This document shows positions 34,696 through 45,572 of a stretch of DNA of 64,000 nucleotides, piece after piece. Origin of the DNA: Bacteroidales bacterium. Lineage in GTDB: Bacteria; Bacteroidota; Bacteroidia; Bacteroidales; UBA932. Within the stretch, counting starts at the first letter, position 1; each line of letters opens with the position of its first letter. Position numbers and translations under genes: made by a program. The notes below the pieces were generated by a model. That model saw only the letters and a list, made by a program, of their open reading frames with translations. It was not told the origin of the DNA and searched no databases. The stretch spans positions 31,775-95,774 of the forward strand of contig SUYQ01000009.1 of NCBI GenBank assembly GCA_015060325.1, read 5' to 3'.

Positions 34696-37600
34696 CCTTC
34701 TGATTTAGGGAGGCTCACCACGAAACTGGCCCCTCCAAATGCGAAGGATTTCTGATAGCTGATTTCGCCGTCACATTTTTCTATGATATTACGGCAGATC
34801 GCAAGACCGAGTCCGGTACCTCCGGACTTGGTCGTAAAGTTAGGTGTGAACAGCTTGTCAAGATTGTCTTTGCCTACTCCAGGACCATTGTCATCGAATG
34901 CGATGTCAAAGAAACCGTCTTTAGTTCCATGTCTCAAGCAGATCAGTATCTTTCCCTCTGCCGGAGATTCTCCGTTTTCGACAGCCTCTTTCTGCTGGTT
35001 CTCTACGGCCTGGATAGCATTGTTCAGGAGATTGACAAATACTCGTATGATCTGTGGTTTAGGCCCGACGACGACTGCGTTCTCCAGACCGATATATGAT
35101 ATCCTGATGTTCTCCTTGTTGTCAAACAGCATTACCTGATCCTTGAGGACCTTGTCCAGATCGATTTCAACCGGTTCTTCCGAATAAAGCTTTGCAAATG
35201 TTGAGAATTCATTTGCCGTGTCTGAAAGTATCTGTATGTGCTCCAGAACTACATCCGCAACCTGTTCGAACTTTTCTTCCCATTTAGGATTGTTGTTCTG
35301 CTTGAGTCTGATAAGTCGCTGGATTTCAAGTTTGATAGGTGTCAGCGGGTTCTTTATTTCATGGGCCACCTGTCGTGCCATTTCGCTCCAAGCCTTGTCT
35401 CGTTCGGCCTGAGCCAACTGCTTTGTGGAGTCGGACAGATCTTTAACCATTCGGTTGTAGGCATCTACGAGTGACGATATTTCATCATCTCGTTTGTAGA
35501 TGATGTACTCAAGTTTGTTGATGTTTCCTCCGCTCATTTTCTTTCCCATCTCGACAAGTGGTGCGAACATCGAGTTGATGATCCTGTTGCTTATGACAAG
35601 CGTTATGATCAGAAGGAGAATGAAGGCGTTGATGATCAATGCAGCATGGAAGAAACTGTCTTTCATGAAATCATAATCCGTATCTGTGTACGGAACACAC
35701 ATGATGGCTACAATATCTCCTTTATCGTTCAATAGAGGCGCATACAATGTCCAGTACTCATAGCCGTCCATTTCTTCCTCCAGAATGTAGAATCTTTTGC
35801 AGCGGCTCTGGATGTTGTGATATGCCTCGTCGTCAATACGGCTGCTCAGGATTCTGTTTTCAAAGATTTCGGGGGAAGTTGACCTGAATACTTTACCCTC
35901 AGGTGTATATAATGTGATGTCTGATCTGGTGGTATTGCCCACGTCGTTGAGCAGTGTCGCAAAGTGAGTGCTGGTCAGTTCTTTCCAGTCGTTGATGTTG
36001 CCGGTCCGGCTTTCAAGCATTCCTTGAATGGTGCTCACTCGCGATTTCATCATGTTGAACATGTTCTGCTTGTTCCGTTTGTATACGAACGTGATGCTTA
36101 CTGCTGCCATCGCGGACAGCAACAGGAACGAAGATGAAAGGATTATAATGCTTATCCTGGTTCTGAAGTAATTGCTTCTGAACTTTTTCTGTTTATTGTT
36201 CTTGGTCGGAATCAGCAGTCCTAGAAGAGTAAGTCCAAGGAAAAGATATGAGAGTGAGGTAAAATAAATCAGTCCGGTCCTCATTGGCCTTGTGATGACA
36301 ATGATTTCATCATCATCAGTGCGTATGACAAAATGGACATGGTCATCCGTTCTGTACGTTCCTGCCTTACCCGGATCTTTGGCATGACTGAGGTATACTT
36401 CCGGTACGTTTGGATAGGGGAAAGACCCTCCGTATGTCGTCAGGACGCCATTCTTGTATTTGGCATAAGAATAGATGCCGGGGACATTGATGTTTGGCAC
36501 TCTACGCAGATGGCTCAGTATGTTATGGTATCCTCGTCCCTCCTTATTGGTTTTAGGCTCTATTTGAAGAATAAGCCTGCCGATGCCTTTCCTATTGTCG
36601 GGATATACGAAGATTCCTGCATATTTTCCGTGTCCCTGTTTGTCGTACAGGAATAAAAAGTGGCTGCTGCCGCTTATTGGATTCCCGTTTTGCGTGATGT
36701 TTCTCAACAGTTCCTGCTCCATGATCGTGTTGTCATGGATGATTGTTGCCCTTATATCATATTTATTGCTGAACTGGTTGAGATAAAATTCCTTAATCCT
36801 GTTCAAGATAATGGATTCACCGTGCTTGTGATTGATAAGTGAGACTATGTTGGGATCTTCTGCAATACGTTCTTCAATGGAGATGAGTTCCTTTTCCAGT
36901 TCCGGATCACTGTCGGTAGCTATGACTTCCGCCCAGTCCGTCATCTTTTCCTGTTCTTTTCGGAATCCGTTCATACTGGTGAGGACAGTGAAGTAGCTGG
37001 CGCATACAAAGGCGTAGATTATAAGTCTTCTACGGGTGAGAATGTTATAATGCCGACCTGTGAATTCGTATATGGCAGGCTTGGTTTGCTGCATCAACAT
37101 TGGCAGGCAGGAAAGCAGACATGCATATGAAAGATATACTATGACGGTGTAGGATATGTTGTCGCTTGCTTTGTATAGTTCCAGGCTGACCTTTGAATTG
37201 TTGATGAAACTGATCAGGGTAACATGGATATATATCGCAATGGCGATCATGCTGACAATAACGAATATCCCATATATCGCAGCTTTCCGTTTTGCGGTTC
37301 TGGCATCTTTATGTATGCTTTTGCTGATGCGTCCCTTGATCATGAAGGTACATACGCATATGATGAAGATGAAACTGTTTATCAGCAACAGTTCACCCAA
37401 GGATGAGAATATCTTGTCGGAGAATATGGCCGGTGAGAATATCTCATGCGTTTCCCCCAGCTGACGGCTCCAGAAATAGGCTGTGGCCATTATCGCAACA
37501 AGGAGGGGAACAACGGTGAAATATACCTTGAATGTCCTATGCCCCGCAAGGAAAAGCATCAATGCGAATGTGAATACAGCCAGTGCTATCCATCTGAGAG

Positions 37601-38270
37601 TGCAGTTGTCCAGAATGGGGGAATGAAGGGAGGAATCGTAGGTTATCTTGAACAGTGAAACTCCGTTTATCTGGACAGGCATGCCTTCCGGATGGCTCAA
37701 TGGCTGAATGGAATACGGTACTCTCAGTTTCAGGTCAGGATTTACTCCGTTCTTGGACGGACTGACTTCATCAATGATGCTGTTCTTTATTTCTATACCG
37801 GCAATGACTTTGTCGTTCCATTTTCCATCGACGTATTTGATCAGATACCATTTGGTGCCTATATTCAAATATTTCAGTTCCTTAGTGACAGCGCTCAGCG
37901 GGGATTCTATCCTGTTGTCAAACGGACTGAGGCGATGGAATACCATCTTGTGCGAGATGTTGTCATTTATGATCGGGAACAGGTTGGACCACGAAATGAG
38001 AGAATCATTGACATAGCGGTAGATGACGATATCTTCAGCCAGATTCTCTGGATTGCTTTGGGTGCCGGGTTCCTTCGCTAATGTACTTTTGATCGCCCTG
38101 TCTAGCTTGTCAATCTTTTCGTGGATTTTTTTCGTGGTCTTCTCAGCTGCCTTCTCGATATTCCCACCACCGACAATGTTTGTCATCGACAAGACAAAGA
38201 TCGCCAATGATAATACAAGACATACAAGGGGTATCTTCTTATATATGGTTGTGTTGCTTAACTTGATCAT
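34692..38270 (-). CDS. Large multi-TM sensor histidine kinase (NtrY-like)
   Basis: HAMP-like region, EMARQVAHEIKNPLTPIKLEIQRL (H-box), DNGPGVGKDNLDKLF, TKSGGTGLGLAICRNI. Confidence 0.9.
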   Translation of the reverse strand: MIKLSNTTIYKKIPLVCLVLSLAIFVLSMTNIVGGGNIEKAAEKTTKKIHEKIDKLDRAIKSTLAKEPGTQSNPENLAEDIVIYRYVNDSLISWSNLFPIINDNISHKMVFHRLSPFDNRIESPLSAVTKELKYLNIGTKWYLIKYVDGKWNDKVIAGIEIKNSIIDEVSPSKNGVNPDLKLRVPYSIQPLSHPEGMPVQINGVSLFKITYDSSLHSPILDNCTLRWIALAVFTFALMLFLAGHRTFKVYFTVVPLLVAIMATAYFWSRQLGETHEIFSPAIFSDKIFSSLGELLLINSFIFIICVCTFMIKGRISKSIHKDARTAKRKAAIYGIFVIVSMIAIAIYIHVTLISFINNSKVSLELYKASDNISYTVIVYLSYACLLSCLPMLMQQTKPAIYEFTGRHYNILTRRRLIIYAFVCASYFTVLTSMNGFRKEQEKMTDWAEVIATDSDPELEKELISIEERIAEDPNIVSLINHKHGESIILNRIKEFYLNQFSNKYDIRATIIHDNTIMEQELLRNITQNGNPISGSSHFLFLYDKQGHGKYAGIFVYPDNRKGIGRLILQIEPKTNKEGRGYHNILSHLRRVPNINVPGIYSYAKYKNGVLTTYGGSFPYPNVPEVYLSHAKDPGKAGTYRTDDHVHFVIRTDDDEIIVITRPMRTGLIYFTSLSYLFLGLTLLGLLIPTKNNKQKKFRSNYFRTRISIIILSSSFLLLSAMAAVSITFVYKRNKQNMFNMMKSRVSTIQGMLESRTGNINDWKELTSTHFATLLNDVGNTTRSDITLYTPEGKVFRSTSPEIFENRILSSRIDDEAYHNIQSRCKRFYILEEEMDGYEYWTLYAPLLNDKGDIVAIMCVPYTDTDYDFMKDSFFHAALIINAFILLLIITLVISNRIINSMFAPLVEMGKKMSGGNINKLEYIIYKRDDEISSLVDAYNRMVKDLSDSTKQLAQAERDKAWSEMARQVAHEIKNPLTPIKLEIQRLIRLKQNNNPKWEEKFEQVADVVLEHIQILSDTANEFSTFAKLYSEEPVEIDLDKVLKDQVMLFDNKENIRISYIGLENAVVVGPKPQIIRVFVNLLNNAIQAVENQQKEAVENGESPAEGKILICLRHGTKDGFFDIAFDDNGPGVGKDNLDKLFTPNFTTKSGGTGLGLAICRNIIEKCDGEISYQKSFAFGGASFVVSLPKSEG

Positions 38271-38273
38271 ACG

Positions 38274-38747
38274 TCATTCATGGTGGTAAGGCTCTCCTCT
38301 CATGATGGTGAAGGCGCGATATATCTGTTCTGCAAATATGGCTCTTACCATCTGGTGGGAGAATGTCATTCTTGAAAGTGATATCTTTGAATTGGCTCTG
38401 CTGTAGACTTCCTCGGAGAATCCGTAGGCGCCTCCGATTACGAATACAATGTCCTTGCCATTATATGAAATCTTGTCCTGAAGTACTTTGGCCAGCTCGA
38501 CGGATGAATACTGTTTTCCTCTCTCATCCATGAGGATGACATCATCTGTAGGGCGGATGTTCTTGAGGATGAGTTCTCCTTCGCGTGACTTGATCTGCTC
38601 CTTGGACAGGGATGACACATTCTTCAGCTCCGGAATCTCTACCACTGCAAACGGAATGTAATGCTTGAGCCTGGATATATAGATATCCATTCCCTGTCTT
38701 ACCCAATCCTTGTCGGTCTTTCCTACTGTGAGCAGAGTTATCTTCAT
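38274..38747 (-). CDS. rlmH: 23S rRNA (pseudouridine1915-N3)-methyltransferase
   Basis: MKITLLTVGKTDKDWVRQGMDIY; VFVIGGAYGFSEEVY; start corrected from track (38996). Confidence 0.93.
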   Translation of the reverse strand: MKITLLTVGKTDKDWVRQGMDIYISRLKHYIPFAVVEIPELKNVSSLSKEQIKSREGELILKNIRPTDDVILMDERGKQYSSVELAKVLQDKISYNGKDIVFVIGGAYGFSEEVYSRANSKISLSRMTFSHQMVRAIFAEQIYRAFTIMRGEPYHHE

Positions 38748-38809
38748 TGCCGGATATTTTGACAAATATAATAAATCTAAATAAAAAAGGGTGCCGAAGC
38801 ACCCTTGAA

Positions 38810-40117
38810 TTATTTCTGTCTCAAGAATATGTGTACCGGACATCCGAGGAAGTCGAACTTCGAGCGAAGCTTGTTCTCGAGGAATCTCCTGTACGGTTCG
38901 CGGATATACTGCGGAAGGTTGCAGAAGAATGCAAACGACGGAGAACGGGTCGGAAGCTGGGTTATGTACTTGATCTTGATGTACTTTCCCTTCCATGCCG
39001 GTGGCGGATAGTTCTCTATCTCCGGCAGCATCTCTTCGTTGATCTTTGATGTCGGGATCTTGCGTGAATAGTTTTCGTATACATGTGCGGCAGCGTCGAG
39101 CACGTCCATGATCCTCTGCTTGTTGATCACAGAAGTGAAGATGATCGGGAGGTCATTGAAAGGTGCAAGACGCTCCTTGATGGCCTGGGTGTATTCCTTC
39201 ATCGTGTTGCTGTCCTTCTCGATGGTGTCCCACTTGTTCACGACAATCACGCATCCCTTCTTGTTACGCTGGATGAGGTTGAATATGGCCATGTCCTGGG
39301 ATTCGATTCCGCTCTGTGCATCGATCATGAGTATGCAGACGTCTGAATGTTCGATCGCGCGGATAGATCTCATCACCGAGTAGAACTCAAGGTCTTCGTG
39401 GACCTTTGTCTTCTTGCGCATTCCGGCAGTATCCACCAGCATGAACTCATGACCGAACTTGTTGTAGAGGGTTGCGATGGAGTCACGTGTGGTGCCGGCG
39501 ATAGGTGTCACGATGTTCCTTTCCTTGCCGAGCAGGGCGTTGGTGAGTGACGACTTTCCGACGTTAGGTTTTCCGACGATGGTGAAGTGGGGAAGGTCCG
39601 GACGCTCATCCTTGTCAGGGTCTTCTGCAGGAAGTTCTTTCACGATAGCATCAAGAAGGTCTCCGGTACCGCCTCCGTTGGCAGCAGAAATGCTGTATAC
39701 TTCTCCAAGACCAAGCGAATAGAACTGGAATGCATCATACATCTTTTCTCCTGAGTCGATCTTGTTTACTGCAAGTACGACCGGCTTTCCGCTGCGGCGC
39801 AGGATGTCTGCGATTTCCTCATCATAATCAGTGATGCCTGTGCCTGCCTCTACCATGAAAAGCACGACGTGTGCTTCCTCGATGGCCAGGACAACCTGCT
39901 TGCGGATCTCTTCTTCGAAGATGTCATCAGAATTGGAAGTGTATCCGCCGGTGTCTACAACCGAAAACTCGGTTCCGCACCATTCACATCTTCCATAATG
40001 TCTGTCGCGGGTCACACCCGCAGTTTCGTCAACGATCGCCTGACGCATTCCTACGAGGCGGTTGAAAAGAGTGGACTTTCCCACGTTTGGACGTCCTACA
40101 ATAGCTAAAAGACTCAT
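38810..40117 (-). CDS. der: Ribosome biogenesis GTPase Der (EngA)
   Basis: Two G domains: [14 protein letters not shown] and [31 protein letters not shown]. Confidence 0.97.
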   Translation of the reverse strand: MSLLAIVGRPNVGKSTLFNRLVGMRQAIVDETAGVTRDRHYGRCEWCGTEFSVVDTGGYTSNSDDIFEEEIRKQVVLAIEEAHVVLFMVEAGTGITDYDEEIADILRRSGKPVVLAVNKIDSGEKMYDAFQFYSLGLGEVYSISAANGGGTGDLLDAIVKELPAEDPDKDERPDLPHFTIVGKPNVGKSSLTNALLGKERNIVTPIAGTTRDSIATLYNKFGHEFMLVDTAGMRKKTKVHEDLEFYSVMRSIRAIEHSDVCILMIDAQSGIESQDMAIFNLIQRNKKGCVIVVNKWDTIEKDSNTMKEYTQAIKERLAPFNDLPIIFTSVINKQRIMDVLDAAAHVYENYSRKIPTSKINEEMLPEIENYPPPAWKGKYIKIKYITQLPTRSPSFAFFCNLPQYIREPYRRFLENKLRSKFDFLGCPVHIFLRQK

Positions 40118-40126
40118 ATTGATCGT

Positions 40127-40372
40127 TTATTTGCAGTCGGATCCGCAGCTCGCGCATCCTCCTTCATCGCACTTAGGGGTCCCGTCGGCATTCTTGGGAC
40201 CCCAAAGTTTCATTTCTTCTTCCTTTGCACACTTGATGCCCCTTTTGCGCATCTCCTTATTGTTCTCGATCTCAGTCTCAGGGAACTTTCCGTTCTTACG
40301 GAAAATGATATTGAAACATAGACCGAATACGCAGAGTGCAACCAGGACTAACGCTGCCAGAAATATTTCCAT
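40127..40372 (-). CDS. Small membrane protein with Cys-rich tail
   Basis: N-terminal TM; EGGCASCGSDCK C-terminus. Confidence 0.6.
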   Translation of the reverse strand: MEIFLAALVLVALCVFGLCFNIIFRKNGKFPETEIENNKEMRKRGIKCAKEEEMKLWGPKNADGTPKCDEGGCASCGSDCK

Positions 40373-40380
40373 TTCAGTTC

Positions 40381-41331
40381 CTAGTTAATGAAGCTTGAGC
40401 TGATCTCCTCGTAGTTGTACACCTTGTTTATGATGTCTGCGAAGATGTCACTCATCGAAAGGACTGTTATCTTCTTCTTGTCCTTCTCAGGATCGCTGCT
40501 CAATGGAATTGTGTCAGATACGATGACCTCTTCCAGAGCTGATTCTGCAATCCTGTCATAAGCAGGACCTGAGAATACAGCGTGAGTAGCGCAAGCCCTC
40601 ACGCTTGCCGCTCCCATTTCCTTCAGCACGTTCGCAGCCTTTGCCAGAGTTCCAGCTGTGTCAATCATGTCGTCAACGATTACAACATTCTTGCCTTCAA
40701 CCTCTCCGATCGCTGTTATCGAACCTACCACGTTTGCTTTTTCGCGTGACTTGTGGCAGATGATGACAGGGCACTGGAGGTAGCGTGCATATGCATTCGC
40801 TCTCTTGGCTCCACCCATATCTGGTGCTGCGATTGCAAGGTTCTCGATATTCATCGCCTTGAGGTGAGGGAGGAATACTGCACTTGCATAGATATGATCT
40901 ACAGGGAAATCGAAGAATCCCTGGATCTGATCGGCGTGAAGGTCGCATGTCATCACTCGGTCGCATCCGGCCGCTTCAAGCATGTTTGCGACCAGTTTTG
41001 CACCGATTGAAACTCTTGGCTTGTCCTTTCTGTCCTGTCTTGCCCATCCGAAATAAGGCATCACTGCAATCACCTTGTGAGCAGATGCTCTCTTTGCTGC
41101 ATCGATCATCAGAAGGAGCTCGAACAGATTGTCTGTAGGAGGGTATGTCGACTGGATGATGAATACAGTCGCTCCACGTACGCTTTCGTTGTAGCATGGC
41201 TGGAATTCGCCGTCGCTGAAAGTGAGTACATCTGATGCTCCAAGCTTGAGTCCGAGCTTGGTCGCAACCTTTTCAGCAAAGTCTCTCGAAGCTTTGCATG
41301 TGAAAACCTTGATTTTATGTTCGTCGTGCAT
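40381..41331 (-). CDS. prs: Ribose-phosphate pyrophosphokinase
   Basis: GVRGATVFIIQSTYPPTDNLFELLLM; VVIVDDMIDTAGTL. Confidence 0.95.
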   Translation of the reverse strand: MHDEHKIKVFTCKASRDFAEKVATKLGLKLGASDVLTFSDGEFQPCYNESVRGATVFIIQSTYPPTDNLFELLLMIDAAKRASAHKVIAVMPYFGWARQDRKDKPRVSIGAKLVANMLEAAGCDRVMTCDLHADQIQGFFDFPVDHIYASAVFLPHLKAMNIENLAIAAPDMGGAKRANAYARYLQCPVIICHKSREKANVVGSITAIGEVEGKNVVIVDDMIDTAGTLAKAANVLKEMGAASVRACATHAVFSGPAYDRIAESALEEVIVSDTIPLSSDPEKDKKKITVLSMSDIFADIINKVYNYEEISSSFIN

Positions 41332-41351
41332 GGGTATATGAGGGTTTATGG

Positions 41352-41963
41352 TTATTTTTCGTTTTTCTTGAGACTTTCGAGCACCGATTCTATGTAGTCC
41401 AGTATCTCATCTCTTCCAAGTCCGGTCTCTGACGAGCTGACGAATGTCGGAGGAAGTTCTTCCCAGAGTTCGAGAATCTGTTTCTTGTTTTTCTCGACCT
41501 GAGCGGCGAGGGCGTTCGGACCGTTCTTGTCTCCCTTGGTGAAGATGATTGCGAACGGAATCTGTCCAAGGCCTAGTTCGGTCAGGAAGTCCATGTCCAC
41601 CTTGCCGATGTCGTGACGTGAGTCTATAAGGACAAACAGCATGACCATCTCATCGGAGAAATTGAGGTAGTTCCTGATGACCTGCTCCAGTTTCTGCTTG
41701 CCGGTAGCCGACATCTTTGCATAGCCGTAGCCTGGGAGGTCTACAAGATACCACTCGCGGTTGATCAGGAAATGATTTACAAGACGGGTCTTGCCGGGTT
41801 TGCTGGATGTCATCGCAAGCTTCTTGTTCCGGCAAAGCATGTTTATAAGAGACGATTTTCCGACATTGGACCTGCCGATGAATGCAAACTCAGGAAACTT
41901 CTGCTTTGGCTTCTCAGAAATCCTGGTGCTGCTGCCGGAAAAAAGTGCTTCGGTGATCTTCAT
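41352..41963 (-). CDS. engB: YihA/YsxC (EngB) ribosome biogenesis GTP-binding protein
   Basis: FIGRSNVGKSSLINMLCRNKKLAMTSSKPGKTRLVNHF; VDLPGYGYAK. Confidence 0.95.
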   Translation of the reverse strand: MKITEALFSGSSTRISEKPKQKFPEFAFIGRSNVGKSSLINMLCRNKKLAMTSSKPGKTRLVNHFLINREWYLVDLPGYGYAKMSATGKQKLEQVIRNYLNFSDEMVMLFVLIDSRHDIGKVDMDFLTELGLGQIPFAIIFTKGDKNGPNALAAQVEKNKKQILELWEELPPTFVSSSETGLGRDEILDYIESVLESLKKNEK

Positions 41964-42090
41964 GATAATGATGGTCTCTTAAACGGCGCAAAGATATGAA
42001 ATTTATTTGATTTCTTTCAGAATGATGCCTTGTGTTAGGGAAATTTTGCTAAATTTGTTGCGGTAGACATGAAAATTTGAACGATCTGCG

Positions 42091-43287
42091 ATGGAAAGAG
42101 ATTTTATTGACCTATTTGAGTTTCAGACAAGGCTTAAACAGGGGGTAGAATCGCTTTTTCCCAACCGTCTGTGGATCAAGGCGGAAGTCAGTGCAATAAA
42201 GGCGCGTTCCGGCGGACATTGCTATCTTGAGCTTTCTCAAAGTGATGAAAAAGGTCTTGTCGCCAAGGTCAATGCCATCATATGGGCATCCAAATACAGA
42301 TTCATTGCTCCATATTTCGAGTCGGTCACAGGTTCTCCGCTTCAGGAGGGCATGACGGTACTTGTCGAGGTGCAGGTAAATTTCAGTCAGCTGTACGGTT
42401 TCTCGCTGATAATCAATGATGTGGATCCGGAGTTCTCCCTCGGAGTCAAGGAACTCGAGCGGCAGAAGACGATTGAGCGTCTTCAGAAAGAAGGTCTCAT
42501 CGATCTTCAGAAGGAGCTTGCTCTGCCGCGCCTTCCATATGACCTGGCGGTGATATCGGCTTCTGATGCGGCAGGCTACAGGGATTTCATCCGCCATCTT
42601 GACGAAAATCCGTATGGGTTCAAGGTCTGTACGGAGCTGTATCCGGCCCTTATGCAAGGCGTGGATTGTCCCTCGTCCGTTATTGCGGCCCTGGATGCGG
42701 TTCTGGATTCCGGCAGGAGGTATGATGCGGTGCTGATCCTGAGGGGAGGGGGCTCGAAGCTGGATCTGGCCTGTTTCGATGACTATGAGATGTCGGCGGT
42801 GATAGCCCAATATCCTCTTCCTGTACTGACTGCCATCGGTCACGATCAGGACCATCATGTATGTGACATGGTGGCGCATGAATATGTCAAGACTCCGACT
42901 GCGTTGGCGGATTTCATACTTGGAATATATGAAGATGAGGATGCGGGACTGACTTCTTTCGAGAATCGCATACGTCTTGCCGTATCCAATCGTTTCTATC
43001 GCGAGGAGGCATTGCTTGATTCCCTTGCGGCGAGGGTGAAAGGAGGATTTTCCCTTAAGATTGCAGCCATGGAGTCTGCCTTGCAGGTGCTTCAGACCCG
43101 GATCGAGGCTGCTGATCCCAGGAGGATTCTGGACAGGGGATATGCGCTGGCGGTAGATGGGGACGGAGTGGTGCTGAAGGGCGCATCGGGGATCTCGTCC
43201 GGGGACAGGATGTCGGTGCTTTATGCGGACGGACAGCTGGAATGTACGGTTGACAACGTCATCCTGAGGAGCCCGAAGATTTGTTGA
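42091..43287 (+). CDS. xseA: Exodeoxyribonuclease VII large subunit
   Basis: LWIKAEVSAIKARSGGHCYLELSQ; RGGGSKLDLACFDDYEM; TAIGHDQDHHVCDMVAHEYVKTPTALADF. Confidence 0.95.
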   Translation: MERDFIDLFEFQTRLKQGVESLFPNRLWIKAEVSAIKARSGGHCYLELSQSDEKGLVAKVNAIIWASKYRFIAPYFESVTGSPLQEGMTVLVEVQVNFSQLYGFSLIINDVDPEFSLGVKELERQKTIERLQKEGLIDLQKELALPRLPYDLAVISASDAAGYRDFIRHLDENPYGFKVCTELYPALMQGVDCPSSVIAALDAVLDSGRRYDAVLILRGGGSKLDLACFDDYEMSAVIAQYPLPVLTAIGHDQDHHVCDMVAHEYVKTPTALADFILGIYEDEDAGLTSFENRIRLAVSNRFYREEALLDSLAARVKGGFSLKIAAMESALQVLQTRIEAADPRRILDRGYALAVDGDGVVLKGASGISSGDRMSVLYADGQLECTVDNVILRSPKIC

Positions 43288-43327
43288 TTTGTCATCCTGA
43301 GGAGCCCGAAGGGCGACGTGAGGATCT
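43258..43327 (+). repeat. Partial plus full TGTC repeat overlapping the xseA 3' end (full copy 43290-43327, stem ATCCT/AGGAT)
   Basis: gtcatcctgaggagcccgaag occurs in the last xseA codons and again 33 bp downstream as tgtcatcctgaggagcccgaagggcgacgtgaggatct. Confidence 0.8.
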
Positions 43328-43345
43328 AAAACAATATTAATATAT

Positions 43346-43525
43346 ATGACAGAACCATTTGATTACGCAAAGGCTGTTGAGGAACTGGAGGCGATAGCAG
43401 CCAAGGTGGAAGACCCGAAGACGGGTATAGGTGATATAGATAAATATATGAAGCGCTCTCAGGAACTCCTGGAGGCTTGTCGTGCGTACCTCAGGGGTGC
43501 GCGTGAGTCGTTGGATCAGAAATAA
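43346..43525 (+). CDS. xseB: Exodeoxyribonuclease VII small subunit (59 aa; not in supplied ORF track)
   Basis: MTEPFDYAKAVEELEAIAAKVEDPKTGIGDIDKYMKRSQELLEACRAYLRGARESLDQK; directly downstream of xseA. Confidence 0.9.
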   Translation: MTEPFDYAKAVEELEAIAAKVEDPKTGIGDIDKYMKRSQELLEACRAYLRGARESLDQK

Positions 43526-43536
43526 AGTCAAAAGAT

Positions 43537-45552
43537 ATGTGTGCAAAGACTAAGAAGAATATGATTTATGACCATGACGAGTGGCTCATGCCGTACAAGG
43601 ATGTGATTGACCGACGTCATGAAATGATAACAGGCCTGAAAGAGCGTCTGTCCGTAGGCGGGTCGCTGAGCAAGGGCATGAACAACCATGTCTATTATGG
43701 CCTTCACCGTGATGATAAAGGGAATTGGGTGTTCCGTGAGTGGGCCCCTAATGCGACCAAGATCTATCTTGTCGGCGAGTTCAACAACTGGAAACGCACC
43801 GAGGCTTATGCTCTCAAGCCGCTCGGAGGCGGAAACTGGGAGATTGTTCTTCCTTCTATGTTCCTTGATCACGGGACTCTGTATAAACTGTACATAGAGT
43901 GGCCTGGCGGTGGTGCGGAAAGACTTCCTGCATATACGACCCGTGCTGTCCAGGATCCTCACACCAAGACTTTCTGTGCCCAGGTCTGGGATCCTCAGCC
44001 CTATGTATGGAAGAGTCCTAAACCTGGCAAACGGCCTCATCCGCTCATCTACGAATGTCATATCGGAATGGCCGCCGAAGAGGAGAAGGTCGGCACTTTT
44101 GAAGAGTTCAGGACGAATGTCCTTCCGAAGGTGGCGGAACTTGGTTATGATACGCTCCAGATAATGGCTCTTCAGGAGCATCCTTACTATGGCTCTTTCG
44201 GTTATCAGGTTGCGAACTTCTATGCTCTCAGCTCGCGTTTCGGCACTCCGGAGGAGTTCAAGGCCCTTGTGGATGATGCTCATGCCTTGGGTATTGCGGT
44301 GGTGATGGATATCGTCCATTCGCATTCTGTCGATAATGAGGCCGAAGGACTCGGCAAGTTCGACGGTAAGGAAACTCTGTATTTCTACGACGGCTGGCAG
44401 GGAAGACATCCGGCGTGGGGCTCACGCTGCTTCGATTACGGAAAGGATGAGACAAAATACTTCCTTCTGTCCAACTGCAAGTACTGGATTGAGGAATACC
44501 ATATCGACGGATTCCGCTTCGATGGAGTGACCAGCATGCTGTATTGGGATCATGGCCTCGAGAAGGCTTTTGTCGGCTATGAAAACTACTTCAATCAGGG
44601 CGTGGATGAAAATGCGATAGCATATCTTGCCCTTGCGAACATCCTGATACATGAAATGAATGAGGACGCCTTCACCATTGCTGAGGATGTCAGCGGAATG
44701 GCTGGTCTGGCAGCTCCGCTTGAGCAGGGAGGAGTCGGATTTGACTTCCGTATGAGCATGGGAGTGGCAGACAACTGGATCAAGTGGATCAAGGAACTCT
44801 CCGATGACCAGTGGGGAATGGGCGAGATGTGGTGGCAGCTGACCAACAAGCGTGAGGATGAGAAGACCATCAGTTATGCGGAATGCCATGACCAGGCTAT
44901 GGTGGGAGATAAGACCATTGCATTCCGTCTGATGGACAAGGAGATGTATTTCTCGATGAACAAGGAATCGCAGTCTCCGATTGTGGACCGGGGAATAGCT
45001 CTGCATAAGATGATTCGTCTGGTCACCATGGCTACCTGTGGAAACGGATACCTCACGTTCATGGGCAACGAGTTCGGACATCCTGAATGGATCGATTTTC
45101 CTCGCGAAGGAAACGGGTGGTCATACAAGCATGCCAGAAGACAGTGGTCCCTGGCTGAGCCTGACTATTTGAGATACAGATATCTGAGGAATTTCGACAA
45201 GGCTATGATAGGTCTTGCACGTCAGGAGGCTATCCTCGATGAGAAGCCGGAACTTTTTGTGCAGGATGAAGAGAAAAAGATACTGATTTTCAAAAGAAAA
45301 AGTTGTATCTTTGCGCTCAATTTCAACCCCACCGCTTCGTTCGCCGATTACGGCTTTGCAGTACCGGCAGGAAAGTACGAGGTGGTATTGAATTCCGATG
45401 AAAACGAATTTGACGGCTTCTCCAGACTCAAGACTGGAGAGGTGCATTTCAGTATGCCGGTCAGAAGCGAGAACGGCAACGGAAAGTATGATGCGAGCCT
45501 GTCGCTGTATCTGCCGTCCCGCTGTGCTGTCGTTTTGAAGAAGATAGATTAA
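43537..45552 (+). CDS. glgB: 1,4-alpha-glucan branching enzyme
   Basis: GNWVFREWAPNATKIYLVGEFNNW; IDGFRFDGVTSMLY; FMGNEFGHPEWIDFPREGNGWSYKHARRQW. Confidence 0.93.
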   Translation: MCAKTKKNMIYDHDEWLMPYKDVIDRRHEMITGLKERLSVGGSLSKGMNNHVYYGLHRDDKGNWVFREWAPNATKIYLVGEFNNWKRTEAYALKPLGGGNWEIVLPSMFLDHGTLYKLYIEWPGGGAERLPAYTTRAVQDPHTKTFCAQVWDPQPYVWKSPKPGKRPHPLIYECHIGMAAEEEKVGTFEEFRTNVLPKVAELGYDTLQIMALQEHPYYGSFGYQVANFYALSSRFGTPEEFKALVDDAHALGIAVVMDIVHSHSVDNEAEGLGKFDGKETLYFYDGWQGRHPAWGSRCFDYGKDETKYFLLSNCKYWIEEYHIDGFRFDGVTSMLYWDHGLEKAFVGYENYFNQGVDENAIAYLALANILIHEMNEDAFTIAEDVSGMAGLAAPLEQGGVGFDFRMSMGVADNWIKWIKELSDDQWGMGEMWWQLTNKREDEKTISYAECHDQAMVGDKTIAFRLMDKEMYFSMNKESQSPIVDRGIALHKMIRLVTMATCGNGYLTFMGNEFGHPEWIDFPREGNGWSYKHARRQWSLAEPDYLRYRYLRNFDKAMIGLARQEAILDEKPELFVQDEEKKILIFKRKSCIFALNFNPTASFADYGFAVPAGKYEVVLNSDENEFDGFSRLKTGEVHFSMPVRSENGNGKYDASLSLYLPSRCAVVLKKID

Positions 45553-45572
45553 GTTAACTAAATACGTATTTT

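Noticed and set aside
38274-38996. N-terminally extended rlmH (240 aa) as in ORF track
   Set aside because: The extension is antisense to der's 3' region; canonical RlmH starts MKITLLTVGK at 38747.
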